Positions 1 to 13,379 of a stretch of DNA of 64,000 nt are shown piece after piece. Under the pieces are notes generated by a model that was given only the letters and a program-made list of their open reading frames with translations, ran no database searches and had not been told where the DNA came from. Each line of letters opens with the position of its first letter. The stretch's first letter is position 1. Origin of the DNA: Stromatinia cepivora (taxonomy: Eukaryota > Ascomycota > Leotiomycetes > Helotiales > Sclerotiniaceae); assembly GCA_014898415.1 (NCBI GenBank), contig RCTD01000001.1:744001-808000 (forward strand). Direction: 5' to 3'. The translations under genes were made by a program, and so were the position numbers.

Positions 1-1660
1 TTCGTTTTTGCTGAATACTTTTTTGAATAATAGATTGGTTCTTTTGGTGAACACTAACTTTATGGCTTTGCAATTGTAAACAATATAATCATAACCAATT
101 CCGTTGTTCCATTTAAATTCAGTTTTGCAAGGATATTCCTAGATTTTCTTAATTCCTTGATTGTTTTTAGAATTAATATTCTTTTTATTCTTTTTAAATT
201 TTTTATTATTTTGAAAAGAGGTAAATATAGAATATACTTTTTCTTTAGCTTTTAGGGAAATAGAATCCTGAAAAACTAATCCTTCAAAAATATCTTTGAA
301 TTGTTTGAATAAAAGATTGGGTAATCCAAATTGATTGTTTATTTCGATTTGTATAATTATAATATTTGCTTAGATTGGGAGTATCCTAATATTAATAATT
401 TGTAGAAAAGTATTGATAACGATTTCATCCTATACCTTAGTGATTTTGTATACAAGAGTTTTGGTATAGACTATAATTCAATCCCTGTACCATTTAACCG
501 AGTCGATTCTGTTGAGCAAAATTTGCATTAGAATAGATCGATATTCTTATAGTATTACAAACTTGATAGTAGTTATTATAGATATAAGCTTTCTTTTAAA
601 TACATTGATAATTGTTTTGAATGAAAAAGCTGTAATACCTTGATTGAAAATGGATAATTTTATAAAATGTATTTGATCAATTAACGATTCGATTTATTTG
701 TAAATATTACAAAAAACTTTGTAATTTTGTATATATTCTTATTATCGATATCGATATTTTAATTAAAGAGAGATAAGTTCGGAAGAGATTTTTTAGAAGG
801 TAATTGGAAATAGAATAATAGGTTTATTAGAAATAAATCCTGATATATTATTATTAGAATCTTTCATTTTTGTATTTCCATTTGTATCTTTTCTGGATTG
901 AATCATTATAAGATATTCTGAGAATTTCTTTTGATATTGAATTTGTTTCTTTTGATTATATTTGACTTGAAGATTGATAATAAAAGGTAAAATAAATGAT
1001 TTGATTGAAAATTAATCGATCTAAATATAAATAAATTTATTTATTAAATCGAAATTTGGAATGGATATAGTTGATATAGAAACAAACGGGTTGTTTTTTG
1101 GATTGATTGAATTCTAGATTCTTTAAATTTGATATTTATTTTTCAAGTATAGATATTATTCCGATTATTGAATATAGATTGTAAAAAGAAGATCGTTTTG
1201 ATCTTTTGTTATATTAAATGAAGATAATTGAATTGATATAAATATTGAATTATAAATGAGATAGGAATAATATTTTAAGAATAATTTTTTGAGTATTTAA
1301 TAATTATTGGATAGGAAGTTATATAAATTTAAGGGTTATCGGGTTTATAATTATTATAGAATAATATGATTATAAAGTACTTTCAAGGATCGGGGAATAG
1401 ATCGTATATATAATTAATAAAATAAAAGAATTGAATGATTTATCTTTGATTATATAAATTAAGAATTATATATATAGAATAAATGAATGGTTATTTAGCC
1501 GATATACATTTTAATTAAACTAGATCTTTGTTTATTAGTATATCAGGATCATCTTATCAATTAATAGATTGGTAAGGGCTAGAAGATCCTTCATTCCGAT
1601 TGGAAAGCATACGCTTTGATCCTTCGTAAGATACAGGGGATCACAGGGCTTTCCGTGACA
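1..1660 (-). mobile_element. 5' part of a minus-strand Copia-type LTR element (runs off the left edge)
   Basis: Read on the minus strand, 540 down to 1 gives a long Gag-like frame interrupted by a few TAG/TAA/TGA stops of the RIP type (CAG/CAA/CGA or TGG changed by transitions). It has the basic, Asn/Lys-rich stretch and the 'EYPCK' segment seen before the zinc-knuckle region of fungal Copia Gag proteins. The right boundary is placed where the plus strand ends in CCGTGACA at 1660, i.e. a minus-strand LTR beginning TGTCACGG. The LTR length and its inner edge were not resolved, because 600-1,600 is too degraded. The pol part of this element would lie left of the window. What I see is the Gag-like frame and the terminal motif; the Copia assignment is inference from protein similarity recalled by eye. 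Confidence 0.55.
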
Positions 1661-3475
1661 CAATATTATTCTGGAATATAAAAATCCAGTAATTCATATA
1701 AACATTCATCAATATAAACGATTATTACTTAATCAAATCAGAAATATATAAATTATATTATTATTTCGGTTATTCTTTTATAAATAAATTCTATTGAATT
1801 TTTTGATATATAGATTATATAAATATTATTCAAAAAGATCTCAAAAGATTCACGAAATTCTGTGAATATTATCAAAAATATAGAAAATCTTTAAGTAGAT
1901 TCAAATTCAATCTTTGTAATGATATCAAATTTAATCATTCAATTATAATCGATATTATATATATTAATAACAAATCAATATTATATATTATCAATAAAAG
2001 AATCAGATTTCAAATAATATAATGGTTTAATAATATCAATACAAAATATATATAGAATAAATTGAGAATATATTAGATAGATATATATTTAAGCTTATTA
2101 GATTATATTATTTATAATATTGGGAAAAATTTTGTTAGCAAAGAATTCAAACAATATACCGAAATAATAGCAATCATTATAAAAAGTATATTTGTTGAAG
2201 TATATTGATCGATCAGAATGATCGAATATTATTATTAAATTATTCGATATATGTATAATATCATTGAGAAAGAATTCAAAAGTATTGAAATGATAAAAGA
2301 ATCGATATTGTAAATAATAGTGAAAGTAATCGATGATATTGTTGACCTTAATGGAATTATATTTATTCTTTTAATATTTGGAGTATACCTATGAATAAAC
2401 AAATTCGATCTATTGGTATTTAATATTCAATAACAATTCAATATAATTAAAAAAGTAAACAACGAAATCAAAAAGCTTTGAATTGAAAAACAAATAACAG
2501 ATATATTAAATCAATATAATAATCCAAATATAATTCTAATCCATGAATTATTAATCAATTCAAAAATATAAATATAAAGAAAAGAAAACAATCGAATTAT
2601 TAAATAAATAGAATTATTCATATTATTATAAATTAAAGACGAAATCTGTATAATTCAATTATCAAATAGATTTACAATCTTTTGATTTACAATCTTTTGA
2701 TTTACAATAATGAAACCTTATATAAACGAAACAAATATATCAATAGAATCTATTATATAAATAGAATCTATTATAATAAAATAAATCCTTTAGAAAACAT
2801 TTTTAAAGGATTTCGAAATTGTTTCCCAGGAGAAATTTAAGATTGTTTTAAAAAATATAATAAAAGCGAATTCTGATATCCTTTAAATAATCGTTTCATT
2901 AATAAGAATATTATATAATATAATAAATATAATACTAATCGAAATTATAGTAATTTATTTCATTAAAGATATAATAGAAATACTGAATATAATTATTTAT
3001 CTTCAAAATGATGAAAAAGAAAATATCATCGGAATCTTCGACGAAAATCTATTGATATCTGATATATCCCAAAATCTATTGATTTATAAAGAATCAAAAA
3101 AGAAGGAAATTAATAATTTAATAAAAAACAATGTATTCGAAATTATATAATAGATAAATATATTAGAAGGTATATAAATATTCAAATCAAAATTCATCGA
3201 TAAAATTAAAAACGAAGGTATTGAAAAAGTATTCCCAAAATCGAGGCTTATAATCCAGATATAAAATAATATAGAAAAAGGAATAGTATTAATACAATTA
3301 TCTATAATTCAATAAACAAATCAATATTTGATATTAAATATTATAACAATCTTATAATCAATTATACAAACAACTTTATATATTAAGAATATTATTTAAA
3401 TTTATATATAAGTAGTATTCAATCTAATATGATTATTTTATATTCTATTATTTAAGGAAATGGAATTCACAAAGA
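1661..3475 (+). pseudogene. Copia pol fragment (integrase to start of reverse transcriptase), RIP-degraded
   Basis: On the plus strand, about 1,880-2,470 reads as a Copia integrase core. It has the DI-[KR]-FNHS..-DI-YI pattern after a Lys/Arg-rich stretch, the V..D.GKNFVSKEF segment with its central Asp, and a following KPY motif near 2,710. About 3,070-3,450 reads as the start of the RVT_2 reverse transcriptase domain (E-S-K-KKEI..LI...VFEI, then IFKSKFID-K-KNEG and a KSRL motif). In-frame TAA/TAG/TGA codons occur every 20-60 codons and fit C-to-T or G-to-A changes. The catalytic YVDD region and RNase H are missing, because the fragment stops where a hAT-like end begins at 3,476. It is a dead remnant. 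Family level is fairly sure; exact ends are not. Confidence 0.65.
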
Positions 3476-3640
3476 CAGGGCTGGGCACTGGGTAGGGTAT
3501 ACCCGGGGTAACCCGGGGTATAACCCGGCCGGTATTACACTCAGCTCTACCTCTACGGGGTAGGGTAATCACCCTGTAGATTGCCCGGGTATCCGGAGTA
3601 CCCATAGGGTATGTAGTATATATTGAGGATATTTGAGGGT
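3476..3640. mobile_element. hAT-like transposon terminus with GGGTA/TACCCGGG subterminal repeats
   Basis: A sudden GC-rich stretch begins with CAGGGCTGGGCA at 3,476, the usual form of hAT terminal inverted repeats in fungi. It continues with several copies of GGTAACCCGGGG-like and TACCCGGG-like motifs, typical subterminal transposase sites. The eight bases before it (CACAAAGA) would be one half of an 8-bp target duplication. I did not find a matching inverted end or second duplication to the right within 1 kb, so only one end is supported. The stretch is almost free of RIP mutations, in contrast to the Copia fragment it interrupts. Confidence 0.5.
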
Positions 3641-3714
3641 ATATTTGAGAGACTATAAGTATTATAGAATAATGGTTTTTTACTCAAATCACAGCATAAT
3701 TTTGAAGTCAAACA

Positions 3715-4198
3715 GGGAAAAAATGAAAATATATTATTTGCTTATTCTAAAATAACCGCTGATGATTCTTGTGTAGCTTCTCTAAAAGCTCTATCTCTAC
3801 GGTTTTCTCGTCTTTCCTGTACTGCCTACCAATCCTCCATTACTCTATACCCTTGAACATTATATATAGCTTCTGCTACCTAAATGCTTTCTATAATAAT
3901 GTAGCTTGAAGTTGTTGATACCACTAATAGCTCTTAGTATGATCTTTGTATAAATACAATTTGGTTAAATACACTTAATTTGCATTTAACGTATTTGCTT
4001 CGGATCTTCTAAAACATAACGAGAAAAAAGAGGGTTTGGACCTTTGAACAAGAAAACTTTTGTAGTTCCAAGAGGTAGTATATTCGATAAGTATAAAACT
4101 GGTTGTAAACGTTGAGGAGTATCACTAATAGATTGCCTAACACGTTTGTTATTGATATTGTTTAAAGGGAGAGGTATATTTAACTCTCTAGGCAAATC
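3715..4198 (-). pseudogene. Unidentified coding remnant, probably transposon-derived
   Basis: On the minus strand an ATG at 4,195 opens a 69-codon frame. Shifting frame shortly after 3,986, a further roughly 80 codons down to about 3,730 read as a plausible protein rich in Arg/Glu/Gln (RVMEDW then a stop, then a run of QERRENRRDRAFRE). Stops in this part are TAG, as expected from CAG. Composition is closer to normal than the flanks. Its position just inside a hAT-like end suggests transposon cargo or a transposase tail. I cannot name the family; a charged coiled-coil tail of a fungal DNA-transposon protein is one possibility. Confidence 0.35.
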
Positions 4199-4734
4199 AA
4201 AACGTATTAATAAAGAGTTCTATACATTTGTTGATAAGCTTCACTTCCCCGTGTACAGTTGTCCCGACATATTATAAAAGAATTCATTTATTATATATAA
4301 ATATTAATTATTCTTTATTGTATTTGGTTTTCTTTTTTTAACTTCAATCGATTTTAATATTTATTTAATCTTTATTTCAATTAAATTATAAATATTATAA
4401 TAAGATATATAAAGATTGAATAAATAAAATCTTTCAGAAAATATAAATTCAAAATAATATTTGATATTTTCTACAAAATAAATATTTTTATATAGTATTA
4501 TAGATTTATATCCTAAAATATATAGAAAACTGAATAATATATATTTAAAGATATTTTAAGATATAATTCGATCTATTCAATTTCGATATATATATCAAAT
4601 AATATCTCCTTTTTAATATCTATTATATTCTTCAATATACTATCAATCTTATATATCAATCTTTTACAATAACTATCAATTTTAATATAAAATAAATTAA
4701 AGATCTAATAAAGTATATTTATATCGATTTAAAC
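4199..4734. other. AT-rich spacer, nothing recognised
   Basis: Strongly AT-rich, RIP-like sequence. Apart from a short normal-composition patch at 4,230-4,270, no frame, repeat or RNA could be supported. Confidence 0.5.
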
Positions 4735-5006
4735 ATTAGAGATTTTCGTATAATCTATAATATTGAAGATAATGAAGATTATAGAGAAATCAAAATCTAT
4801 TTTGAAATATAAACAAATACTTCATTTTTTATTTCTCAAATATTAATAAATATTATATATAAATCTAATAACAATGAATTAATTAAATCTATAATATTTG
4901 ATTATATTAAATTATATTATTATGAAAAATTTATATCTAGAATAAAGATTACCCTTCTATCAGATCCCGAAAATTATAATTATATCTATATTGTTCTAAT
5001 TAATAT
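4735..5006 (+). pseudogene. 5' piece of an older coding remnant interrupted by the Gypsy element
   Basis: About 90 codons are open on the plus strand with a single stop (..NIRDFRIIYNIED.. to ..LSDPENYNYIYIVLIN). The frame ends exactly at the Gypsy target duplication AATAT. If the Gypsy element and one copy of the duplication are removed, the same frame continues from 17,539 as MSNLYLKSVQQIPKDF and stays open to about 17,632. This shows that the Gypsy landed in pre-existing coding DNA. I do not recognise the protein. The rest of it is probably the degraded stretch 17,539-20,040. Confidence 0.4.
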
Positions 5007-5288
5007 TGTCACGAATCGTGAACCACAGGAGGCTAACCACGTGATACCTCTTATCTCCTATATCAATTAATGAGCTGATCGTCTGTGTATATGCGTTACA
5101 ATTTATTCGATTTAGTATAATAGAAGGGTGACCCTAATAATGTATATATATAATTCCACAGCTTACAAATGAGTATTTATATATATATATCTAGTCGTTT
5201 CTTATAAACCATAGTTCTTCAATTATAGATTCTAAAGAATATAATTGATCCTGTTTATTCAATTCTATTATGGCTTTTATGCATTATA
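5007..5288 (+). repeat. 5' LTR of the Gypsy element
   Basis: 282 bp, same length as the right copy at 17,252-17,533. Alignment by eye shows many C/T and G/A differences and one clear transversion (TTATTCGAT versus TTATACGAT). It is preceded by the duplicated AATAT. Confidence 0.92.
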
Positions 5289-5829
5289 TTATTTATAATT
5301 CATTTATAAGTATCCAGTTATCTGATGATCTTTTAAATAATACTTTATTTTAATAATACCTTCTTAGATGAACTTTTATAAACATTACATCCAGAAGAAG
5401 AAGATCTATTCCGATTTAATTGATGAAGATAAACCCTTTTAGAAGTATATCATCATTTTCATAATATAACAAACTCCTTTTCCTATATACTTCGAATCTT
5501 CGAAAGTATATTCTGAAGAATCCTCTTTTTCTCCTCAATTATTTCAATAACCCTTTGAAGAAAATATGAATATAGAATTGGATAATATTATTATTAGAAG
5601 AAAAAAGATTAATAAAGAAAAGATTCTAATATATAAAATCGATGTTCCCAATAATTCAATTATTTCTTCCGAATCATTATTACAATTATAAGATCTTTAT
5701 ATAATGATTATAAATTTGAAAAAGGAGAATCGATAATTGAAAACTATAATAACAACGAATTCTATAACAATGTAATCTTCTTCTAAACTTCAAATAATAT
5801 TTATACAAGTATTTAGATCAACAGCAATA

Positions 5830-7020
5830 CCTAGAACTCTCTTTATTCCTTTAATCGAAATCTAAGGACCTTTATTTAAGTAAATCCAAAGATCCCGAAA
5901 TCAAAGGAAGAAAACTTTGATTAGATGATCTGATTATCTGGGGCTTTCCAATAAGTCTCCTTCTTTTTTAGAAAATAACGATTTATTTAATAATCAAGGG
6001 TCCCTTCATTTAAGAAACCGATTTAATCGATCAAGATTGTATTCCCGCGTTAATTATAATTCATAATAAAATATATATATACCAAAACCTACAAATCTTA
6101 TTACTAAACTTAACGATAATATTAAATCTAAAACTAGTTTATAACAATTATTGATTATAGAATAATTCGAGCTATATATTATATCATTTAAAAATAAAAT
6201 GCAATACCGTATATATATAATTGACCAAACCGAATCAAAAGTATAAATATATTATCATATTCTTTATATATGAATGCCCTGATTTACGATATTCGAATTG
6301 ATCGAACAATTTGTAGCGATCTATTGGAACCCGGTTGAAATCGATGATATTTGTTTTTAATATGAGATATAGGTTATATTTAATATAATTCGATATAGCA
6401 ACTTTTTAAAATAATATAGGAAATTCAGATTACTTATTATCTAAATAGAGATTATTAATAATAAAATTCTATTTAAGAATTTTGAATAAAAGATTTCTGA
6501 TTTTCTTTTATAAATAATAATAATATTTATCAAAGATTACAAGATTATAAAAGAATTTGTGAATATATTTATTAGAATAAATCAAAATAAAGTTTCATTA
6601 TAAAAACGAAACCGATATTATATTAATCGAAAAGCTCCTATAATTATTTATAAACTAATAATTACTATAAATCCTTTATAACCCTTTCAGAATTTTAACA
6701 ACTCTAATTTTGGAATCTCTATATTCCCAAAACCATTTTTATTTTGAAATGCTTCTTTTAGATACACCAGCTTTATTATACCCAATAATTATTCGAATTT
6801 CAAATGTTTATTGCTCTTTCTCTTTCCTAAAATAGTATATACATTGATACTTTATATCAATAATCTTAATAAAATCGAGACAATATAAAAAGAAGCAGAA
6901 GAATTCGAAGAATATCGGGATGCTAAAGAAGATTTCAGTTTAGAAGTTACAATTAAAATTATATAGAATATCCGCTTAGAAAAAGAAAAACATTTAAAAC
7001 CAAATATTTAGACTTTGTTT
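5830..7020 (+). pseudogene. Gag-like region of the Gypsy element
   Basis: This stretch shows partly readable plus-strand protein between many stops. A proline/serine-rich start around 5,870-5,990 is followed by an acidic segment at about 6,890-6,960 (EAEEFEEYRDAKEDFSLEV). Its place directly behind the 5' LTR and before reverse transcriptase is where Gag and protease belong. No zinc knuckle or protease active site could be read with confidence, so the assignment rests on position. Confidence 0.4.
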
Positions 7021-8096
7021 TCATTTTAAATGTTATACAGAATATAAGATTTCTTAATCTAATCAAGTTTATAGAAGGAAAAGTATTTATCCTTTCTTAT
7101 AATCTTTCGAAAAATAATTACATTTATCGATCAAGAGTATTTATTGATTTTAAAGTAAATGGATTTGCTTTTATTAATATTATATTCCTTACTTATTTAT
7201 TTTCTATATTTAAATTAAGAATTATATTGCTTAAAATTTTAATTGAAATTAAAAAGTATAATGATATATAAGATTATATTATTATCTATTTTATATTCCT
7301 TAATTTAATAATCGATAATTGTAAACAATCTTTTGTCCCTTTCTTTATTATTGAATTAAAAAGTTATAATATTATTTTAAATAGATTTTGATTATCAGAG
7401 ATTCGAGCGAAACTCGATTACTTCAATCGATATCTTGAATGGCTAAAAGAGAGATCCTGTACTATTTTTTATTCAAATAATCTCTTTATTATTTAATTAT
7501 CCTTTTGCAAACAGAAAATCGATCGATTAGTCTAATAAAATACTGATGGACGAAATGATTAATTTAAAGAATATTGGAATCAAAAGGATTCACAATTGAG
7601 TAGATCAATTGCAGTTGATGATATACAATAAGAATCTTCAAATATAAATATAATACAAATTTTTGTTGAAAAGGAAGAAATCCTGATTGCTTTTAAGTTC
7701 AATCTATTTCCTTTTTAATCAATTATATTATTATTGTAGATCTACAAATATCTTTTCTATATATCGCCCGAAATTCTCGATCTATATGTATTCAAACCCG
7801 ATAAGTTCTAATTAGAATGCAAAAGAGATGAATAAACTGAATTCTTTATCATTATTTTGAAAGAATTCAATGATATAATAGATTCCTAATAGAACAAACG
7901 ATATACAGAAGAGAGAGTATTGGTTACCTTGACCGAATTCAAGAATACAAAAGTTCGAAAGAAATTCGATCGAGTATTAACTGAAATCGATTCAGAATCT
8001 GAAATACCATTTGAATATCGATAATATTATCGAATCTTTTCCAAATATAAATCAAATATCTTACCTTCTAATCGATTTTATAATTATAAAATCATA

Positions 8097-9250
8097 TTGG
8101 AAAGTAAAGAAGAACAAATCTTATATTATAATCTGTTTTACAAGATATTTTTAAAACAATTAAAAATCGTTAAAGAATATATTATGGATAATTTTAATAA
8201 AGGGTTCATTAAATTTAATCAAATCCTTTATATTGCATCCATTTTATTTGTTAAGAAATCCAATAATAATTTGAAATTCTATATAGACTTTAGATTATTG
8301 AATTCCTTGATATATAAAGATCAATATCCTTTTCCTTTAATCAACGAAACGCTTTTTTGGCTTTCTAATACTAAAATCTTTACCAAATTCGATATTTATC
8401 AAACTTTCTATTATATAAGAATAGATCCTATTTCAAAAGAGTATACTATCTTTCAAATCTGATACAAATTATATAAATATAAGATTTTATTATTCGGATT
8501 AACGAATAATCCTATAATCTATTAGCGTTATATAAATAATATTTTATTCGATTATTTAGATATCTTTTGTATAATATACTTTAATAATATTTTAATCTAT
8601 TCTGAAAACGAAGAAGAATATCAAATTTATATTAAACTAATTTTCGAATAATTAAAAGTTGTTGGCCTATAAGCGGATCTCAAAAAATATGAATTCAATA
8701 TTATATATATCAAATACTTAGGCTTTATTATCTTTATTAAAGGAATAAAGATAAATTCTGAAAAAATTGAAATAATTGAGAATTGAATCTTTCCGATAAT
8801 AATGAAAGGGATTTAATTATTCTTTGGTTTTTGCAATTTTTATTGATAATTTATTAAGAATCATAATATAATAGCGAAACCTTTCAATAAACTTATTAAA
8901 GCAAACATTAAATTTGTATTTAATAAAATATACCAAAACATATTCAATATCTTAAAGAAAAAGTTTATTTCTATTCTATTTTTATAATATTATAATTATC
9001 GATTTCTTTATATATTCGAAATAAATATATTTGATAGAATAATTGCTAATATATTATTATAATAGTATGGCGAAGATTGATTTTCCGTAGTTTATTTCTT
9101 CAAAACTATAATTATTGTTAAATTGAATTACAAAATTCATAATAAAGAAATACTATTAATTATTTGATCTTTTAATCATTAGAAAACAAAATTCATTAGT
9201 TTATTATATAAAATCAAGGTTTATATCGATTATAAGATTCTCGAATATTT
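8097..9250 (+). pseudogene. Gypsy reverse transcriptase and RNase H, RIP-degraded
   Basis: A frame open from 8,097 to 8,460 contains recognisable Ty3/Gypsy RT motifs. These are KKSNNNLKFYIDFRLLN (normally a D-Y-R-LN motif), PFPLI, then the first catalytic aspartate block TKFDIYQTFYYIRID. After a stop the frame continues with LLFGLTN and the second catalytic block, which now reads FNNILIYS. In the family this is Y/F-x-DD, so both aspartates there read as Asn, a change G-to-A transitions can cause. The RNase H / tether region follows to about 9,250, with tokens such as ENWIFPI and LIRIIRS in broken form. Loss of the YxDD box plus multiple stops means no activity. Confidence 0.85.
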
Positions 9251-9462
9251 TATAATTATTAAGATTCTTAATATCCGATAAGCTTACTAAATAGAGATTC
9301 TAATTGATTATAATTTTATTATTATATATCGCCCTAAAAAAGATAATCCTTTCATTAATACTTTAATCCATCAAAACCGATAAATTAAATCTTCAGAATT
9401 ATATTAAGAAGAAGAATTGCTTTCAATAGTTTATTAAAGATAACCAAATTGATATTGAAATC

Positions 9463-10539
9463 ATGAAAGAAGTTTTACAAAAGTATCACTCAAATGAAAC
9501 AACGATTATTAATATCGATTTAAGTAAAATCGCTTTTCGATTTGATTTAATTAATTGTATCATCAAAGCAAATAAAACTATAGATAGCTTATTAATATTC
9601 AGAATACAAATTATCCAAAATCATAAATATATATCATTCCAAAATGATTTCTTGTTTTATAATAATCATCTGGTAATACCCGATATTAATAACCTTCGAA
9701 TTTATCTGATTTGTAAAACCCATAATTTCATTTCTATTATTCATTTTGATACAAACAAAATCTACCTTTTATTATTTCAACAATATTATTGATCTAAAAT
9801 ACATAATATTATAACCAAATATATATATAATTGTTATATTTACAAATATAATTCCGTTCTATATAATTATACTCTTAATTTATTATATCCATTTCCAATT
9901 CCTAATCGAATATAATAATATATCATTATAAATTATTACAACTTTAATAAAGATAAATATAGATATAACAATATTTTAATTATTATTGATCGATTAATAA
10001 AACAAATTATCTCTATATTTTGTTATAAATCAATCGATATTCGAATTCAAATACAATTATATCTTTATTATATATATCGATATTATAATCCCTTTAATAT
10101 TATAGTATCAAATCGCAGCCCCTAATTTATATTACAATTCTAAAAGGAATTTAATCAAATCTTAAGAATCGATTTTAAATTATCTATTATTTATCATTCC
10201 CAAATCGATGATCAAATTAAAATCTATAATTAGTATCTTCAGCAATGATTAAGGCTATTTGTTAATTATTATCAAAACGATTAATCAGAATTCCTATTTA
10301 TAATAGATTACACACAACTTATTTTTTTATACAACTCTTTAGGAGAGCTCATACTTTACGAAACCCTATATAGGCATATACCAAAATATATATAGGAATA
10401 GAAGGAAGATGTTAGTAAGTCAACAAATAATATAAATATACGTGATATCTATATATATGTAAAACATAATAGATTAGCTTTTGTATAAACGAAAGAAGGT
10501 TTATTGTATACTTAAGTTAAGATATCGAAATCTATAAAT
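9463..10539 (+). pseudogene. Gypsy integrase, RIP-degraded, cut by the nested Copia
   Basis: The 109-codon frame at 9,463-9,792 covers the integrase zinc-binding region, and the broken continuation covers the catalytic core. Readable pieces are DRLIKQI (around the first catalytic Asp), IVSNRSP (normally SD-R-GP, the second Asp now Asn), FILQF-KEFN and YHSQIDDQ (normally YHPQ-DGQ), with the expected spacing of Ty3/Gypsy integrases. The frame runs on to 10,539, exactly the outer edge of the Copia LTR, and resumes at 16,023. Confidence 0.85.
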
Positions 10540-10705
10540 TGTTAACTTTTGGTGCAGGAAGTAGTAGTATTGTTGATTATATAGGTTGAATTAAGGATTT
10601 ATAATTCTAATAGGAGTAGAATTGAGGTTATCCCTAAATATGGTTTGTGCATTATTATGATCATATAACTTCAATTCTAATTTTATGATGGCCTCAATTC
10701 CAATA
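10540..10705 (-). repeat. 3' LTR of the nested Copia element
   Basis: 166 bp. It is the downstream copy with respect to the minus-strand genes. It pairs with 15,852-16,017 without gaps; only transitions separate them. Confidence 0.93.
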
Positions 10706-11689
10706 CTTCTTTATTGAGGATATCCTATTCGATCCTTTTAGATTATTAATCCTAATATTTTCTTGAACCTTTCGAAAGCAATTTTTATACAAGGCTTCAT
10801 CATTTTATCGGCAATTATATTGTATATATTGATATAATTAGTGACGATTTTCTCCTTTTCTGTTAAATCCCTGATGAAATGATAATTGATATTTATATAT
10901 TTGAATTGTTTATGCAAATATGAATTCTTGATTAAAGTTAAAACGCTTTGATTATTATTAAGTATTTGAATCGTATTTCTGTTCTTTCCAATATAATTTG
11001 ATCTGAATAGATTTTTGAGTATTTGTACAATTTATTTCTTTTGTTTGATAAACATTGTTATTATAATATATTCTGATTCTGTATTAGAAATAACTACAAA
11101 TATTTGTTTTTTATTAATCCACAATATAAGGCCTTTATAGAATATCACAATTCCCTTTGAAACACTTTTCCGGTTATATTTGTTATTAACCTAATTTATA
11201 TCTGTATATACCTTTATTATATTATCAAGTATATTGTATTCTTTGTAGATATCAGATTGTATTCCCTTTAACCCGAATTATAGCTTTTATTTGATTGTTG
11301 ATCGTAGATATCACATCAAATTCTTCAAAGCTATAATATAATATTTTATTGATTTTGTTATAAATTGTGAAAATCTTTCAATTGAGAATACTATATCTGA
11401 TCGAATATATATCATTGAATGAATCACATTTTCTATTCGTTATTGATATTTATTCATATCTATTAGTTCATTGTTATCGATTGTTAATCGGAGATAGGTA
11501 TAATCCATTATTGACAGTTTCTTGGTTTGGTATTGTCCATATATAATACTATATTTGATTAATATAATATCGAAATATTCTTCTTAATCCATAATTAATA
11601 TATATACTTTTCTATCGCGAATAATCTTAACATCTAGGATTTTATTAATCTCCTTTAGATTTTTAGTGTTAAAACGAATTGATAGCTTT

Positions 11690-12200
11690 TTATTGAATTA
11701 AATGATTTGTAATGATGTATATAATACAATAACGATATCTTTGATATATATTAATAATATTATATTACGGTCTTTAGATATATACAAATATAGATTTACA
11801 AGACTTTATATAAAGTTTATATCTAAAAATTCTTTTTTCAATAATAAACTCTAGTCCTTTTCAGCTTGCTTCAAATTATATAAACTTCGTAGAGTTTGTA
11901 GTATATATCCCTTTTCGATTTTGATATTTTAGGGTAATTCGAAATAGATCTCTTTCTTCAAATACAATTCAATAAAGATATTTTTGATATCGAAATATAA
12001 GTATTCCAAATTTTCCTTTACAATAATAATTAGGAATAATCTAAATGTATTTAATTTTATTATTAATACAAATATTTCATTGTAATCTTTTCCTAGTATT
12101 TGATTGAATCTTCAAACCATTAATTTTACCTTGAATTGTTTTACTTTATTATCCTTGATTTTAATTATAAATATCTATTTCATCAAAACCAGATTACTTT
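11690..12200 (-). pseudogene. Copia reverse transcriptase core, RIP-degraded
   Basis: Minus-strand reading from about 12,170 gives the RVT_2 sequence in order. First comes NQILGKDYNEIFVL, then a LEYLYFDIKNIFIE block holding the first catalytic Asp. Next are LKKEIYFELP, the LRSLYNLKQA motif (normally LYGLKQA), DRNIILLIYI, and KDIVI in place of the YVDD-type box. Stops replace Trp and Gln codons, as RIP would produce. Confidence 0.88.
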
Positions 12201-12645
12201 TTTTAAGGAGTATATATTCTTCTTAAATACTATTTTGAATTAAAGATATAATTTCCTTTTGGATAGCTTCCTTTTATTTTTCGGAGTATTCTTGATCCGA
12301 TATTGTTTTCTTATAAGTTCTTAATATTTTGATTTCTAGGATTTCTTCGGCCGAATATACTATACCTTTTATATTATTTGTATCTATTAATGAAATTATA
12401 AAATCTGAAATAATCTTGTTTTTGATATAAAGATCTATCTTATTAATAATTGGAATTATAATTATAGTATATTCTACATTTTCTTGAGTTTTGGCCTATA
12501 TAGATATCATAATCAATGCCTTTATAATCTTACTTTCCTATTTTTTTTCAGGATCTTATTCTATATCTCTTTTCCGTTTTCGTATTAGATACCTTGGGGG
12601 TTTGTCTTCAAAATCCATTGTATTCTTTTATTCGATCTCAAATGA

Positions 12646-12894
12646 TTATAGATTTACTTTGTTTTCTAATTCTACTAAAATAAATTTATCAGCAAAATTT
12701 AAAACGATTTTAAATTTTGCTTCTAATACAAATTCAAGATCTGCAAAAGTTGATTTTTGGATTGGAATTTCTGAAATAATGGATTCGATATCTGAAATAT
12801 CCTTAAAAGAAAATTCTTGATTTGTTTTTTGGATATTACTATTTTCATTTTCATTATATATTGATATTGATATATCTAATTTATCTGGTTTCAA
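12646..12894 (-). pseudogene. Copia linker between integrase and reverse transcriptase
   Basis: An 82-codon minus-strand frame (MKPDKLDISIS...) of low complexity, rich in Ser, Ile, Asp and Glu, lies between the integrase and RT parts. Copia polyproteins have a variable acidic linker here. It is not an independent gene. Confidence 0.5.
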
Positions 12895-13379
12895 TTCGAC
12901 AATTAGGATACTTAATATAATTATTGAATTCGGTATAATATTTATTGGAAAGAATATTTAAAACAATAATGATATAGATATCGCATTTGATATTGAGGAT
13001 GGAGAAGATGTTTTGTTTACTATTGGTTTATTACGAAATTTTCGATTTAATTCTATATTCTTTATTCTTTATAAACTTGATTCACAATTTCTTAATTTAA
13101 AATCCAAATCTCCTTCTCGATGAAATTCATCTATAATTACTCTATTTGATCGAAATATATAATCTAATTTTAGAGAATACATTTTGATATATTTGTTTGT
13201 AACTTTTGAGTATTCTAGAAATATATCGATTCTCGAAATATCCTACAATTTATTGTATCTTTATTTTTTCGGAATAGTTTTGGGATTGATATAAATACAA
13301 TATTTACTCCTTTAAATTTTGTATATTTTTATATTTAGTATTGTATTTGTAAAAGCTTCTATAAGGAATCGATCTATTT

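Noticed and set aside
12491..12820. 109-codon plus-strand frame
   Set aside because: It is the opposite strand of the Copia linker region; the minus strand fits the element's gene order.
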